A stretch of 64,000 bases of DNA from Anoplopoma fimbria (lineage: Eukaryota; Chordata; Actinopteri; Perciformes; Anoplopomatidae), in the NCBI RefSeq assembly GCF_027596085.1, contig NC_072450.1:5680736-5744735 (forward strand). Direction: 5' to 3'. The position numbers and the translations under genes are program-made. Below are positions 33,114 to 46,339 of the stretch, one piece after another (the first letter of the stretch is position 1; each line of letters starts with the position of its first letter). Below the pieces are notes generated by a model. It saw nothing but the letters and a program-made list of their open reading frames with translations, was not told where the DNA came from and ran no database searches.

Positions 33114-35154
33114 GATAAATTTGAGCTTTTTGAGTTACAGATTATTTAGTTAGTTTTAGTTAGTGTTTTTAGTCAGTCATCACACACACAATACAATGTA
33201 TACAGCCTATATATAATATAGTATACAATCTAACTGAAAAGGCATAGGCAGAAGCATTAAGCTTATATATGCCTGTCCTACTTCCCATCAATAAAGCCAC
33301 CCTCAAGATATTTAATAAAAATATTTAATTCAGACTTGTAACCCTCAAAAACAGTCCTTTTGAAAACCAAAAAAGAGTTACGTATTATTACATTTATAAT
33401 AGAATTGTTCCATACTTTAACCCCAACAATAGAAATTAATCTTCTTTTAATCCCCTTTTTAGCATTTTGATCTTTTTTTGCTACTTTATGTTTCTATTTC
33501 ACAGCATTTTATATGTATATATTCTTAATTTTCACTCTGTTTGACTAGTCACTCTGCAGATAAGGATTTCAGATTCAAAACATATGACCATTTAATAAAA
33601 TGTATAAAATACTAGAATGTTGCTGCTGACATCCTTCATCAACATTTTGCAGCAAAGAAAAAAACTACAATTTAATGATGTTTTCATCATCATTTTCTGC
33701 AGATTGACTTTTTTTTTCAATACTCCTGGAGCTTCCTCAGTTTTAATAGGGAAAAAAAGTAAGGAGCCTTAGGGGAGATTTTTGTAAAAAATAAACTACT
33801 TTTTCCAGTGTCAGGAATGAACTGCCAAACTCAACTATATGGAGGATGGTTCCATTACCTGGGGGCTCAATCATCCTTTGATTTCATCTGTTGGACAGAT
33901 AAGAAATTCTGATCAATAGGCCGACAGTATCAGGATGATGGGTGAGGGATTTCAGAAGAGGGAGAAGAAGCACGACTGTGATTTAGATTGGCGAACAAAC
34001 TGTAAGGATTTGTCGGTTCCATAATTGTCACAAAATTTGTGCCAGTCGTGCCATTATGTGTAATATGGCTCATTTGTTGCATCCAGTTGAATTCCTGGCT
34101 ACAGTATCCTGGACAATCTGGGTTGGAACTGAAAAGCATGACTAATACTATAATACAGTGAGATGCAGTAATCTAGAAATGGTGTGATTAATGCATGAAT
34201 GACTCCCATTTGATGTGAAAATGGCAGGAAGGGATCTGATTCTTGGTGTATGGCTCTTCTCAATCTGTTTATCACATTTCGAGGCAAAACATATAATTCT
34301 CACACAAAACATGCATAAAACAATCCTGGTATTGAGTAAGATACATCAGAGGGCTCATAACTGAAGCAAGCTGTGGTTCAGTTTTTTGGCCAAAGTGCAA
34401 TTACAGACGGATGGCCACTGTCTTCTGTTGGTCCATTCCCTTCACAACTGCTTGCTTTTATAGCCACTGCTTCCCCCATTTCTGCATTGCTTCTATCCTA
34501 TACACAGGGAAGATTCAAACACCCATAATAATCAGCGGAGGAAAGTACTTTCCAGGGAGAAAACATTATTAATCCAATGGTTAACAACCAAGAAGGCATT
34601 ACTGTCATGGGGTGAAGCTATGGAGCAGCTGGGCCTGTGGCTTGCATAGCTGAAGAGGACATCATGCTTCATGCCATTTGCTTCATGCTGTAAAATAATT
34701 GAAAGTCCATATCTATAATTACATAGAATAGTGTACTTCATACTTTTCACCAGAAGAACCACAGTAGGGGTCAAATCAGCAAAGCCCTCAAGGGTTAATT
34801 TTGAATACAATGGTAATAATCAACTTTCAGATATAAAGTTATTAAAATTAGAATGGTATTGTTAAAGTCATTAACCACGTTCACAACTTATGGTTGTGGT
34901 TGCAACGAGCTACTAGTCAGACATCCTGAGACCTTCTGGTTCGTCTTGCAAGCTGAACTAAGTGTGTTTGTTCTGGCCGGTCTCATCCGGTAAAAAATGT
35001 GCTGTAATTAGTAGATATCCCACGAAATAATTTTGTACGTTATGCACTTAATCATGAACAAGGAAGTATAAAGCACGCAAAAGCCTCGATCTTTCACCCA
35101 CAACACAGCTGTTAATATTTAACGTTAATTTCTTTTTTCACAAACGTCAGTAAC
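33114..35154. other. Noncoding, no gene seen
   Basis: Very AT-rich, with A/T homopolymer runs. Short frames only. Confidence 0.55.
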
Positions 35155-35490
35155 AATGATCTTACCTGTAACCTCAACCTAACCAAGTAGTTTTGTTGCC
35201 TTAACCTAACTGAGTTGTTTCCTGAAAACACAGAATTTTATTTTGAAATGACCGTGTGCATGTTACAAGAGGGAAAATGACATGTGTTGCTGGCCTTTGT
35301 AATAAAACACACAAAAAATGAGGAGAAATGTTTTGTAGGATACACGAACAAAAGTAAAATAAGTTAATGTTAACTTGGTTTCACACTGGACACGATCATC
35401 GGTCTCCTGAGTCAAAGTTCTGTGTTTGTTTGACCCACCCGTCCTCCCTATGTGGACTTTGTCGTCCTTTAAACTACATCCATGACTTCC
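35155..35490 (+). mobile_element. Fold-back family piece (inner part plus right end)
   Basis: The inner phrase CCTAACCAAGTAGTTTTGTT and the phrase ATGTGTTGCTGGCCTTTGTA are followed by GGTCTCCTGAGTC and TGTGTTTGTTTGACCC. The inner part matches 60.95-61.15 kb in the same orientation. The end is inverted relative to the 53.5-kb copy, which suggests inverted termini. Confidence 0.6.
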
Positions 35491-36825
35491 TTAGAGACAG
35501 CCCTGCGCGTCATGGCTCAGGATTTCATGGGTTGTGTACGAATTCAGTGCATTATTTATCGTAGGTATAGGTTTAGACAGTAAATACCAACAGCCTGAGT
35601 AGCGTTATTGCAGTGATGATTTAGAGCCAGGTCACATTCTAACTGCATTGCCTGTTTGTTTTTTCCCATCAAACTAAGCTTTCAAAGCTGACAGAGCCTG
35701 AGGTGTTTTCTTTTGGCTTTCTTGGCTGTAGTTTCCTCCCTGACAGCACAACCAAACGCAGCAGCATGAACTATATACTTAAGTCAATACACACAGTACC
35801 TCAGCCCCTCTGCAAGCTATAATTAGTGTGATTAGAATTATAGCGTAGGCAAAGATAATGGACACAATCAATAAACACAGTATACACAACTTTGATTAAA
35901 CTATAATCTTTGTCATCATGTAATGGTCAGAGCAGTTGCAATAAGAAAGGCTGGTGGTTAGAAATGTTGGTGTATACTTCTTCTTTTTGGTTGAAAGCAG
36001 GAACATCATGCATCAAGTAGCAAAATTGTAGAAATGCTCCAGTGAAGCTCATCCCTATTCAAATTCGGTGTGAAAAATACCATGCACTTATTATTCGTCT
36101 GATCTTACACGGTTAGCATAATAATTCAATTTAGGAAAATGCCCAAAAATACAAAAATATTTGTAATTATTTTGTAATTTATTCTTGACAGTATATCTGC
36201 AGTGAGTGAAAGAGGGTTGTTGTAGAAATCCGACAAAAGAGTGACACTCTGTTAATTCTGCCAGATTGCCTCAAAGCCAAAAAAGGCGCTTGAAAAACCA
36301 CACACTGCTTCTGTTGGAGTTGGAGTAGTAGACCGCAGTGGTGCCAATGAATGATGCATCACATGACCTTCATGATTCAGTGACCCAGGCAACATTTGTT
36401 TCTCAGCTTGAAAAGGACCACTTGCAGCAATCATCAGGGTACAGGAGACATCTGTGGGTTTTTTTTTTTATCGTGTAGAGAGCACTCGGAAACATATTTG
36501 GTGGGGGTCTGTGTTTGTGTGCATGTGTGTTTATGTGTGTGGGAGGTGGAGGCGAGCTTCGAGTGACATTGCCAACGCTCTGCATGCATGCAAACCTTTC
36601 TCCTTCCAGCCACCTTCTGCTCGCTAATTGCAGCATGTCCACATTCCGAATGCACTCGCTGTTCAACGAATGTGTCTCTTGTTTCAAATTTCCTGACTGA
36701 AAATCATAATGTAATCGGACATATTTTTCTTTCATATGGTGCTTATACTTTCAGCAGAGAGATGAACATTGTCTGATTGTCACTTTGGTCTGCACTGTGT
36801 TTGCCTCCAGAGATCACTGTGTGTG

Positions 36826-36831
<6 letters not shown>
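35491..36831. other. Noncoding, no gene seen
   Basis: No supported gene; short GT-rich stretch at about 36510-36540. Confidence 0.5.

Positions 36832-36920
<89 letters not shown>
36832..36920. repeat. (GT)n microsatellite, 89 bp uninterrupted
   Basis: A pure GT run, preceded by a short GTGTGTATATAT segment. The Val/Cys and Thr/His frames across it are artefacts. Confidence 0.97.
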
Positions 36921-36922
<2 letters not shown>

Positions 36923-37954
36923 CTCTTTTGCGGATCTCCCCAGGCACAACCTGCCACATTGACTTAACGGATCAATCCACATCTCGCAGGTGCACCAGAT
37001 GGGCATCACTTTGACTTTAAAATTTGAAGCTGTGTCTGCCAGAGTTGGTTTGTATGTGACAAACTAAAAAAAGCAAAGCAATAAAGGAATGGATAAAAAA
37101 AATAAAATAAGGCAACCTTGACGCAGTATCCACCAATTTAGAAATAATGAAAGGGTGATTCTCAGTGAGAATGGCCAAAAGGAAGGACTTGATGTTATCT
37201 GCCTTCCATTTCAGGAGACATTTTATTTTACTTTTGCCGGAGATAGTGCTATACTGCAACTTCATGTTGAATTTAAATGTTGCTCTCCGTACAAATACTT
37301 CTCCATTGAATTAACTTTATTGTATTAAATACGGTACATATAAAACACAATGCAAGATGTTAACATTACAACAAACTAATATGAATGGATCAGTGATGTT
37401 TCCTTATACATATTTCAATTGATGAATCACCATTGAATGTAACATGAGATGTTCTTTATTTGTAAGTTTTACACAGGCGGAAAACTCTGGGTCTAACAAG
37501 GTGAAAAAGTTTTGCATGTGCCTTAAACTTGCATTTTTTTCTAATGGCCATCAGGATGCAACTCCTTTTGTTGCAAAAAGAAGAAGTCTATGAGAAAATG
37601 ACCATACTTCCTACTTGATTTATTACCTCAGTAAGCACTTATGAATTACTTATGAATTTGTGGTCTCAATCGCTAGTTTCAGATCTTCTTCAATACAGCA
37701 TGATGTTCATTTAGTAGTTTATGGTCCCTGTTAGAGTAAAACATACCATAAAGCAGGGTATGATTTAGGGTGTGGTTACCTTGTGGTTGAGATCACAGAG
37801 TTTTAAGGTCTGAGAGTTTTTATTTACAACTTTGACCCTTTCACTGTGTGTTTTCAGTTCATAAAAAAATAATTGTAACAGTCTCTACTGTTGATTTTGA
37901 TTGCAAAAAAACCCAAGTTGACAGTCAAAAGTCAAGATGGTAACGTCCGCTACA
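36921..37954. other. Noncoding, nothing recognised
   Basis: AT-rich, with no domain-bearing frames. Confidence 0.5.
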
Positions 37955-38150
37955 GGGATTGGGGTGGTTGGATGGGTCAACCAAACATCAGACTTTAACA
38001 CTTACAGTCAACGCTGGTTTCTTGTAGGCTTGAAGGTCCCTAAAAAGTCACATGACGAGTTGTCATTTAAATCCAAAACACAATCTTTCCCTAAACCTAA
38101 CCATACACAAAGCTGTGCAAAATCTAAAAAAACAAAACTGTTTTGGTGTT
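37955..38150 (+). mobile_element. Fold-back family piece (left end plus inner part)
   Basis: GGATGGGTCAACCAAACATC and AGACTTTAACAC are followed by CAATCTTTCCCTAAACCTAACC. This is the same order as in the family: the GGGTCAAACAAAC end, then the CCTAAACCTAAC inner part. Confidence 0.5.
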
Positions 38151-41100
38151 GCAGCAGTGATTTGTAACAGCTTTGTTCCAGCTTTGATAAGTACTGACAA
38201 CTGACATTGTGGAATTGATAGAGGTGTCGGATCAGAAAATGCTGCCATGCGTCTTTCTGAAGGGTTGTTAAAAAAACTGTTTGGTTTGGAGGACAAACAT
38301 TCATGTAAAATTGAAAACTTTTCAAATACCAAATATTATGAAGTCAACTCATAGTTGCCTTTGACCCTCAGGTGGGGATTGGTTTAAAATCTCAAGGTCT
38401 TCTTGCGGTTGAAATCCGGAAGCTGTTTTCATTTTTTACCAAGTTCCGAACAAAATAAAGCAATTTTTGAAATTGAATGCTTTTTGGTGTGCTTTCCTTG
38501 AACTCTGTACCACATTCATAACCGACAAAGGGATGTTGGTGGTCTGTTTGCTTGCGTGAAAATGTATTTCATAAACATTTGGAAACATCATGTAGTTTTA
38601 AACCACTATTTTGAAAGTATTTGGAGTCAGTTCTTTCTTTATGTCAGTGAGGTTCCTTGGGAGCCTGAACATACAGAGTGACTGGAAATCTCTTCTGGGG
38701 ATATACAAGGCACATCTCGCAACGGACACAGAGGGAATTGGATGTCCCAGCAGAGCCAGGGGCTGCATGTGCTTGGCTGCACCCTTCTGACACCGCCCAT
38801 CACTCTGTTGTAGCTTGAGACCACCTCCACCCATCATCCACTGCTTTTCACAAACATAGCTGTCAGAGTTTTGCCCCCAAGGACAGCTCACCCTGCTGGG
38901 CAGAAATGGCTCCCTGTGAAACTGTGAAAAAACACGACTTCTAGTTCAGTCGCCCTGAAACATACTCATTTTCCTGTGAGAAGTGGAGCAGCAATACAGA
39001 TTGCCATAAGCTTTAATGGATTAGTTTGGAGAGTATGAAAAAAAAAACTGCCGAAAAACTCGAACTCTCATTTGATTGCTTCTAATTTGTTCTTGGTTTT
39101 TCATTCCTCACTTGTCATTTGTTTCACTTCAGTAACACTGTCATCCCATTCCTCAATGTGCTCTTTTTTTTCAAAGTTTAAACTTAGTTTCTATTGAAAT
39201 CCCATCGCACATTTTTTCTTTTTTAATCATAACTGTCCTCTCTCTTTTTGTCTCACTCTCTCAATTTTGGGGGTAATAAGTCATATTTCTACGCCTTTTA
39301 GACTGTGGATTGGAAAGCCCATGCTGTGCCGAACGGCAGTGAAATTGCAGAGGGAAATAAAAATAGCTTAGCATGTCAGCAGGGGTTTATGATGGCCTCT
39401 TTTCCTCAGAGAACTCATATTACTTCCTACCCACTTCTTATACAATAGACTGATGGAGCACCAAGTCACATCAGTGTGTTGAAAACAGGACATTTCGCTC
39501 TCTGTGTGTGTTTCAATCTTCTTGTTACAACTTGCTATAAGGGCTTAATTTAAACAATACAATAGCACTAAGCCACATCTAATTAATCTGTTGGCCGGAT
39601 CAGAGCCTTCTTGTATTTCCCAACCCACATCATTGTAAACCCCAGCCAGACAATGGTGGAAATGCACCTGAAACTGCTTGGCAACTGCCAAAATCATAAA
39701 AAAAAAAAGAATAATTATTATTTAATCTTTTTATTACAACAGTTCAGCTAGCTGAGGGGTTTACAGACATACTCTTTATTTTACCAGCTGGATCTGAATC
39801 TCCCGGATTCTGAATCAAACATGTTTGATGTTGTCTTGTCTTGAAATCCTGTAGTGTGAAAGGAACAGCATTGTAGTGTTGAACAGAAAGCTGCACTAGT
39901 CAATGAGAGCCAGTTGACCTGCAAGTGTCACCAACCGGATGTTGGGTACTAGTGAAGAACAGAAACATAGCTGCCAATAGCACAAATAAAACAGCTGCCT
40001 CCTGACAGTAAAAGAGGAAGACACGCTTGTTGAATTATGGAAACAGTATGAGTGCTTGTTTAATGTCCCATGCAGGACAACTGCTGACAACAGACCATCT
40101 CCATTTTTTGACTGAAGTTACATTTGACTGAATTTCACGGAAACTTGATGGAAGTTCTGTGAAATTCCTAGTCCCTGAAAACGCCATTCCGAATTTGTGA
40201 AATATAAACGTGAAGTGTGCTGTGTTTTGACTGAATCATCTGGAGTGTGCGTTCTTACAAAATGTTACAAATTGGTTAAATCTCCTATAATCCTCATATG
40301 TGGTCTCCCACCAAAATCAAGCATTACCCCAACACATGGTTCAGTGGTTGCACTTATCAAAGATGAGATTAATACTCAAATAATACATTATTGCTTGATG
40401 TTTTTGAGCCGTTGAGGGTTATTTCACTGTCATTTCAATGTAAAATGAACTGCTGTTTTCAAGGGACAGTTAACAAGGGACAGATCCTGTAAGTGTTTTT
40501 GTCCACAGTGAGCTTACTGTCATAGACACGCAAAAGAAAGAAATCATAAATAGTATAAACCAAATGGTATGCAATTGGTCCATCCAAAACGTTTCTCTCT
40601 GGTTGAAAAGATCAGGGTAAATTGTCATCTGTCACTCTATTTGGCTTAAATATAATGTTTAGCCATAGCATATTCTATTGCTGTTTAATGTCCAGTTATT
40701 CTTGAGATGTTTATTTAAGATGTATTTTGGTTTGAGCATCATAGGCCCTACAAGTGCAACAGAAATACATTTGTAGAATTGCAATTTAAAAAATAAATGC
40801 TGCTATTGTCATTAAACGCGTTTCAATTGACATCTTTTTATATTTTTATGGCACTTGAAAATCTGTCTGGAAGCAGCAAAATTCAATAAGACTTCCAAAA
40901 TTGCACAAAAACGATTTTACACTCGCTTGAGGTGTTTTTTTGCAATCGTCGAAAAAGAGGTGATGTGCTAAATGGGTTATGAAAACGCCTTTGCCAAATG
41001 CATTCCGACTCACATGGCCTCTTCCCAGATATTCCCCTAACTTTCGAGTGCTTGTCTTTGTCCTCTGACAGCATGAAACATGGCCACTTGTCCACTTGAA

Positions 41101-41176
41101 AAAGACTGCTTAAGACCTCTCTCCAGTTTCCAGATGGGTTAAATAGCCAAGCCCACTTGTTCCGGTTTCAACCTCT
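38151..41176. other. Noncoding, no gene seen
   Basis: Only short chance frames. Poly-A run near 39699. Confidence 0.5.
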
Positions 41177-41620
41177 ACTTCTTGTACTTTACTGGTGGAT
41201 TACAGCCATACAAGCCACTAGAGGCAACTACTAATCAAATGACTAATGAACAATGCTTTGGTCAAGTTTATTCACTCCAAATTAGTTGACTGAAACACAC
41301 CAAATTTGCATTTCATTTTTTGCGACATTTCAAAAGTTCTCTTAAAATTCTTTTGACAATTGTATGGAAACACGACTATTGTACCAAAGTGTAAGTCAAT
41401 TGGTTTTATGATTGATTCCTCATTCAAGGCTCTTCTTACAGGCTGTTAGAGACATACACCCAACAATAACCATATTAAAAGTGCCAGGTGAGCTTGGGCG
41501 AATCTGTCACAAGATTAAACCATGTCTTTTTCTGACTAAGGCCTTAAACTTTGCTTAGATTGTATGCCTACATTTAAACTTTGAATACAGAATTTGTTCT
41601 CTCAGATTTTGTTTTTTGAC
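41177..41620. repeat. 0.44-kb duplicated segment, source-like copy
   Basis: Begins ACTTCTTGTACTTTACTGG and ends GTTTTTTGAC. It is almost identical to 43241-43653 in direct orientation. It contains an internal stretch (starting near CGACTATTGTACC, about 41372) whose net 31 bases are absent from the other copy. No target-site-like repeats flank this copy. Confidence 0.92.
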
Positions 41621-42240
41621 GTTACGGTGCAATGTATGCTTGCATTCTTTTAATGAAAAGTGTGTGTTGGACATCATTGTTCACTGCGGAAACAGAAGAA
41701 AGCACCTCTCCTCCACACCCGGGGATAATTGCTTATTCTCTCCAAAAGGACGAGGACAGCACTCTCGTGGTGCTTTGATGGAGGCTTGTTTGTCGAAACG
41801 CATCAGTGTAGAAAATAAAATGGTGACCTTAGGTTCTAGCATTGAGATTATTATGTTGTGTCTTTTTCAGAGTGCTGCCATCTCACTTCATATGTTGTTG
41901 TCACTTTAGCGGAACATTAAATTCACTCAGAGGAAGCACACCAGCCTCGCCTTGGATGTAATCACCTCATCGGTTGCTGCTCTCGACATAAAAGAGAGGG
42001 AAGAAAAAGAAAAACATCTCCGTCCATTTTTTTTTCTGAACCTTTTTTTTTTCAAGATTTATTTTCTACCCTGACGACCAGCTTCAGTAAATTCTCCTTC
42101 CAACCTCAAGCCTTGAGAATCTGTTCTCCACAGAGATGACATGCAGGTCATTTGATTCCATCTACCAGAAACTGGAACATTTAAAAAGAAAAAAAAATCG
42201 GACTGCTGAGGCATGTGGAAGTCTAGCACATGTGGAAGAG
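41621..42240. other. Noncoding, nothing recognised
   Basis: No supported gene; T-runs near 42028-42052. Confidence 0.5.
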
Positions 42241-42345
42241 TCCTGATGGGCTGGTGGCACCGTGCATGGTAGCCTATGCATTGTATGAATGAGTGTGAAT
42301 GGCTGAATCATCACATGTCGTATTTAAGCGGTTTTGAGTGGTCGG
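42241..42345 (+). mobile_element. SINE 3'-part fragment
   Basis: GGTGGCACCGTGCATGGTAG, ATGAGTGTGAATGGCTGAAT and GCGGTTTTGAGTGGTC follow the 3' half of the SINE at 32.8 kb in the same order. The tRNA-like head is missing. Confidence 0.65.
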
Positions 42346-42467
42346 AAGTTTGTTGGATTGTTCAAGAGAAACCAGACTTTTTGTGGATAGCAGACCTCCT
42401 GTTCATCTTTTTTATGAGTCATTTTTAGTTTAGCTCACCTCTGTGTGATTGATGGTGTCTAATGGAG

Positions 42468-42850
42468 TCAGAATCAGAATCAGAATCAGCTTTATTGTGC
42501 GTAAGCATACAAGGAATTTGACTCCGGCCACTTCTGCTCACTAATGCACAGAAACAGACGAACGAAAAAATGAAGGAGGTTGAAGAAGAAAAAAGGATAA
42601 ACATAAACTATTTTGTATGCAGAAATATAAAAATGCAAAAGTATATATATATGAACATAAAAACACAAAAGACAACGACAATGAAGTGTAGATAAAAGCG
42701 CAAATGCTGCTTGAATAATTATGTAAACAATTTTAATTTAAAGTTACCGGGTTATTGCACATGGATTTGTACCGTACAGAGGATTAATTATTAATTGTTC
42801 ATGAGAGTGACGGCCATAGGGAAACAGCTGTGAGTGGTGCTCCACATCAT
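42468..42850 (-). mobile_element. Dispersed repeat with TCAGAA-repeat end
   Basis: Starts with tandem TCAGAA units (42468-42489), then CTTTATTG and CAAGGAATTTGACTCCGG. Further on comes GTTCATGAGAGTGACGGCC. The arrangement resembles a LINE-derived teleost repeat whose 3' simple-repeat tail lies at 42468, hence minus strand. Family and right boundary are uncertain. Confidence 0.55.
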
Positions 42851-43217
42851 CCTCTGCCTGCCCACACACATCAATCATGTAATTATGTGCTGAGACAAGA
42901 CAGACAGGTTGGTGAGTGCCGTCTCTCATTTCCAGACAGAAACTATCTAGAAAAGTGTTCAAGTAAGTACAACACAACAGAAACACATGAGTAAATAAGT
43001 TGACATTTGAATGTTATGTATTTCCCATCATAGCCACAGTATCTAGGACCCCATGATCCAGGTCTGAGCCCATGCCTCAGGGTACCTGTCCCATTTTATG
43101 GTTCTTAAGTTCTCAACATTGAAGTATATACCTGACAGTGCAGTAAGAAAGGAAAGTGATGTTTTTACATTTTGAATTCGAAATCAAACAATGATTTAAA
43201 TGAAAATGCTGACACAC
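42851..43217. other. Noncoding, nothing recognised
   Basis: Short AT-rich interval between the TCAGAA repeat and the templated insertion. Confidence 0.45.
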
Positions 43218-43675
43218 TTTTAAAAGTGACTCAGTCTTGTACTTCTTGTACTTTACTGGTGGATTACAGCCATACAAGCCTATAGAGGCAACTACTAATC
43301 AAATGACTAATGAACAATGCTTTGGTCAAGTTTATTCACTCCAAATTAGTTGACTGAAACACACCAAATTTGCATTTCATTTTTTGCGACATTTCAAAAG
43401 TTCTCTTAAAATTCTTTTGACAATTGTATGGAAACAATTTATGATTGATTCCTCATTCAAGGCTCTTCTTACAGGCTGTTAGAGACATACACCCAACAAT
43501 AACCATATTAAAAGTGCCAGGTGAGCTTGGGCGAATCTGTCACAAGATTAAACCATGTCTTTTTCTGACTAAGGCCTTAAACTTTGCTTAGATTGTATGC
43601 CTACATTTAAACTTTGAATACAGAATTTGTTCTCTCAGATTTTGGTTTTTGACTTTTTAAAAGGGACTCAGTCTT
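43218..43675. repeat. Inserted copy of 41177-41620 flanked by 21-bp direct repeats
   Basis: The copy (43241-43653) is bounded by TTTTAAAAGTGACTCAGTCT(T) at 43218-43238 and by TTTTAAAAGGGACTCAGTCT(T) at 43655-43675, with one mismatch in 21 bases. This is what a target-site duplication looks like. The copy has no poly-A tail and no terminal inverted repeats, and is about 31 bases shorter than the upstream copy through one internal deletion. It lies about 2.06 kb downstream of the upstream copy in the same orientation. Confidence 0.85.
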
Positions 43676-46339
43676 TTCAATCATCTTTACAACCACCTGA
43701 TGTTTCTAGAAAATGTTGTAACAAATTGTATGAGTGGATATGATAGTATAGCATAGTCATATATGTAGATCACAATCCTGGGTCAGAGATAGCTAACACT
43801 TTGACCTATCAGTTGTTTTGCTTCATTCAACACATAACCTTTATTTTCACAAATACATAATTCCACTTCAGTCACAGCCAAGAGTGTTGAGATCTTGATT
43901 TGTTCCCTAGTTGGGGGTGTTACACGGGGTAATTTACGTGCAGGAAAAAGATACAAAATTGCTTAATTGGACCCAAGTGTAGGGACTACACAGCATTTGT
44001 AATATCTTAAAAAAATGAAAATATTTCTTATCTTTGGTTAAGTTGACAATAAAAAAGATATCTACTGAATATCTACTTCATAAATGAGCAGGAAAAGCTA
44101 ACTGAACCGACGATCTAACTCTCAGATCAAGGCAGAGCTGACTGGAGACACATGAGGCCGATCAGTTAATGTAGGATATTGATCACTGGTCTCCAAATGT
44201 TGGGGATTGCCCCCGAACACACCCACAGATTCAGCTCCAGATTCAGCACCATGGACAGTGGTCATATTAAAGACCCAATAAAAAACCTCCTGACAACCGC
44301 GCACCAATGGCAGTGCTTTATTATTATAATCTATTTGTGTTGTTAAACCATCCTGTCCATGTTTCCTTCATCCCTTCGTCTAGATAAAAGCAGGGTAAGA
44401 TTTATGCCACTTCATATGCTCAGTTTGGTTACTACAAAAAAAAACGATCACCATATCATTAACTGATCAGGGATCAGATTAATGCAACAACAGCTTGGTG
44501 CATCTGCTGTACGATCATATGTGTTGACATCTAATTCCGGTTGTCCTTATCTCAGAGAGCAGTTCCTGAGACCAGAGTTTGTTGCTGATAGTTTTCTTGA
44601 AAATGAAATGTTGTTTAATATTTTAGTAGTTCATCAAAAACACATCAGTTTCATAACTCAACAAATCACGCTTCGATTGCACTTTTACTTTGCTTTATTG
44701 GTGTAAATTACCACTTAAATCAATAACCTTGCCTGGAACTCAAACCCGCTACAGCCCTACCACTCTTTCGCACTTCCAATCCAACAAAGTCAGATCCTCT
44801 CCCTCCAACACAAGCAGCTAATACTCCCTTGGCCTGCTAACGAGCAGCCCTATCACTCCTCCCTTGTAAACCGCTGAAGCCCCCACCCATTAATGGTGAC
44901 CCTGCCGACAGAGCTCCCAGTGTTTTGAAGGACAGGAGGCAGAGGCCAGAGCCTCCAAGACCAAAGCCTGGATTAGTTACTAATCCTCAGAGGTATTTCT
45001 TTCTCCCCTGCCACCCCCTTGCTTTTCAGGAATCTGCTTGCTGCAAGACTTAAATAATGAAGGGGAGGGAGTTTATGCAGAGGGAGATCTGGGAGTCGGA
45101 ACCGGTTAATGAAAATATTAGAGAGGCGAGGGCAAAATGTGTGGTGTGGAATCTGGCTCGTGGCATTTTATATTAGATGTTTTAAAAATAAAAAAAATCA
45201 TCCTCTTTACTAATTTCACTCTTCCGTATAGGCGAACGATTTCACTGTCCTGACATTTTTAAAGAAATGATCATAGGATTATCTGCCTTCATGCAGTTGT
45301 ATTTTAAACAGAAAATGACCTGACCTCAAAGCTTAAGACTATTCCCAGTCGTGTTTATGTTTAATAGCCTACTTAACCCTGACTAAGATGAACCCACGAA
45401 CGAGTCAAGATTCATAATTTGCTTAAATAATCGCATATCAGTTGTTAGCCATGTTCCATGTATGTGAACATGATCAAGGCATGTAAAAAAAATAATCCCA
45501 ATCCTCTGATCTTTAATTGGGGTAACAGAGGTATTGTCTGGTGAATATGTAATGCCGGCATGTCATCGCTTTATAAATTGTGAAAGACAAGCTCTAGTGC
45601 TTTTCCTTTATCGCGTTTAGAAGCTTGGCATGAGTTGTGATTGACAGCCTTTGATGAGGACACAATAATGACAATCATCATCACATCACCGTCTCGCTAA
45701 TTACCGTGTCATAATCACCGCCATCAAGGAATTTAACGCTGAGTCCTCATTTGCAGAGGGGTGAAATATTCAGACTGCACTGGTGGAAGTTGAGCGATTT
45801 GCACTCTGAAAATCTCTGGTGGGACGTGCGAAGGAGGAGCAGTTCCAATCAGCCATTCTGTTGTTTGCTTCATCTAACTAGAGCTGAAAAAAATGGGGCA
45901 CAGAACCACGGCGCCAAGCTCGTCCTAACATAAATGTGCGGTCAGATCGAATCAAAAAGGGAGTTTGCGCTGTAAAAGGAAATCTCAATTGTGCAGCTGT
46001 CAGAAAGACTAGAGTTGTTTGTTTGTTTGTTTGCGGGGGCCTCTCCTCTTCTTTGCCCGCTCCTCTGTTCCCCCAGTAGAGCAGATTGGATTATACTGAG
46101 CAGATGCAGTAGAATTAGTGTTGGATCGCTGCGTCGCATTCGCTCCCCAAGGAGAGATGGTCTTGAAGAAAGGTTGTGAGAGAGAGAGAGAGGGAGAGGG
46201 AGAGGGAGAGGGAGATGCAGAGGAGTGCAGATCCTTGAGTTACTCAATGTTCAAACATCCCTGGGCAGTAAAATGTGGTGTGTAGTGTTGACTCTTTGCT
46301 TGTAATAACTGCAGTCACATTTCTTACAGCCACGTTGTC
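43676..46339. other. Noncoding, with GA-rich repeat
   Basis: GA/GGGAGA repeat at 46178-46215; GTTT units near 46017-46033. No supported gene. Confidence 0.5.

Noticed and set aside
36743..37014. Four overlapping low-complexity frames across the GT tract
   Set aside because: Same artefact of an uninterrupted GT microsatellite.
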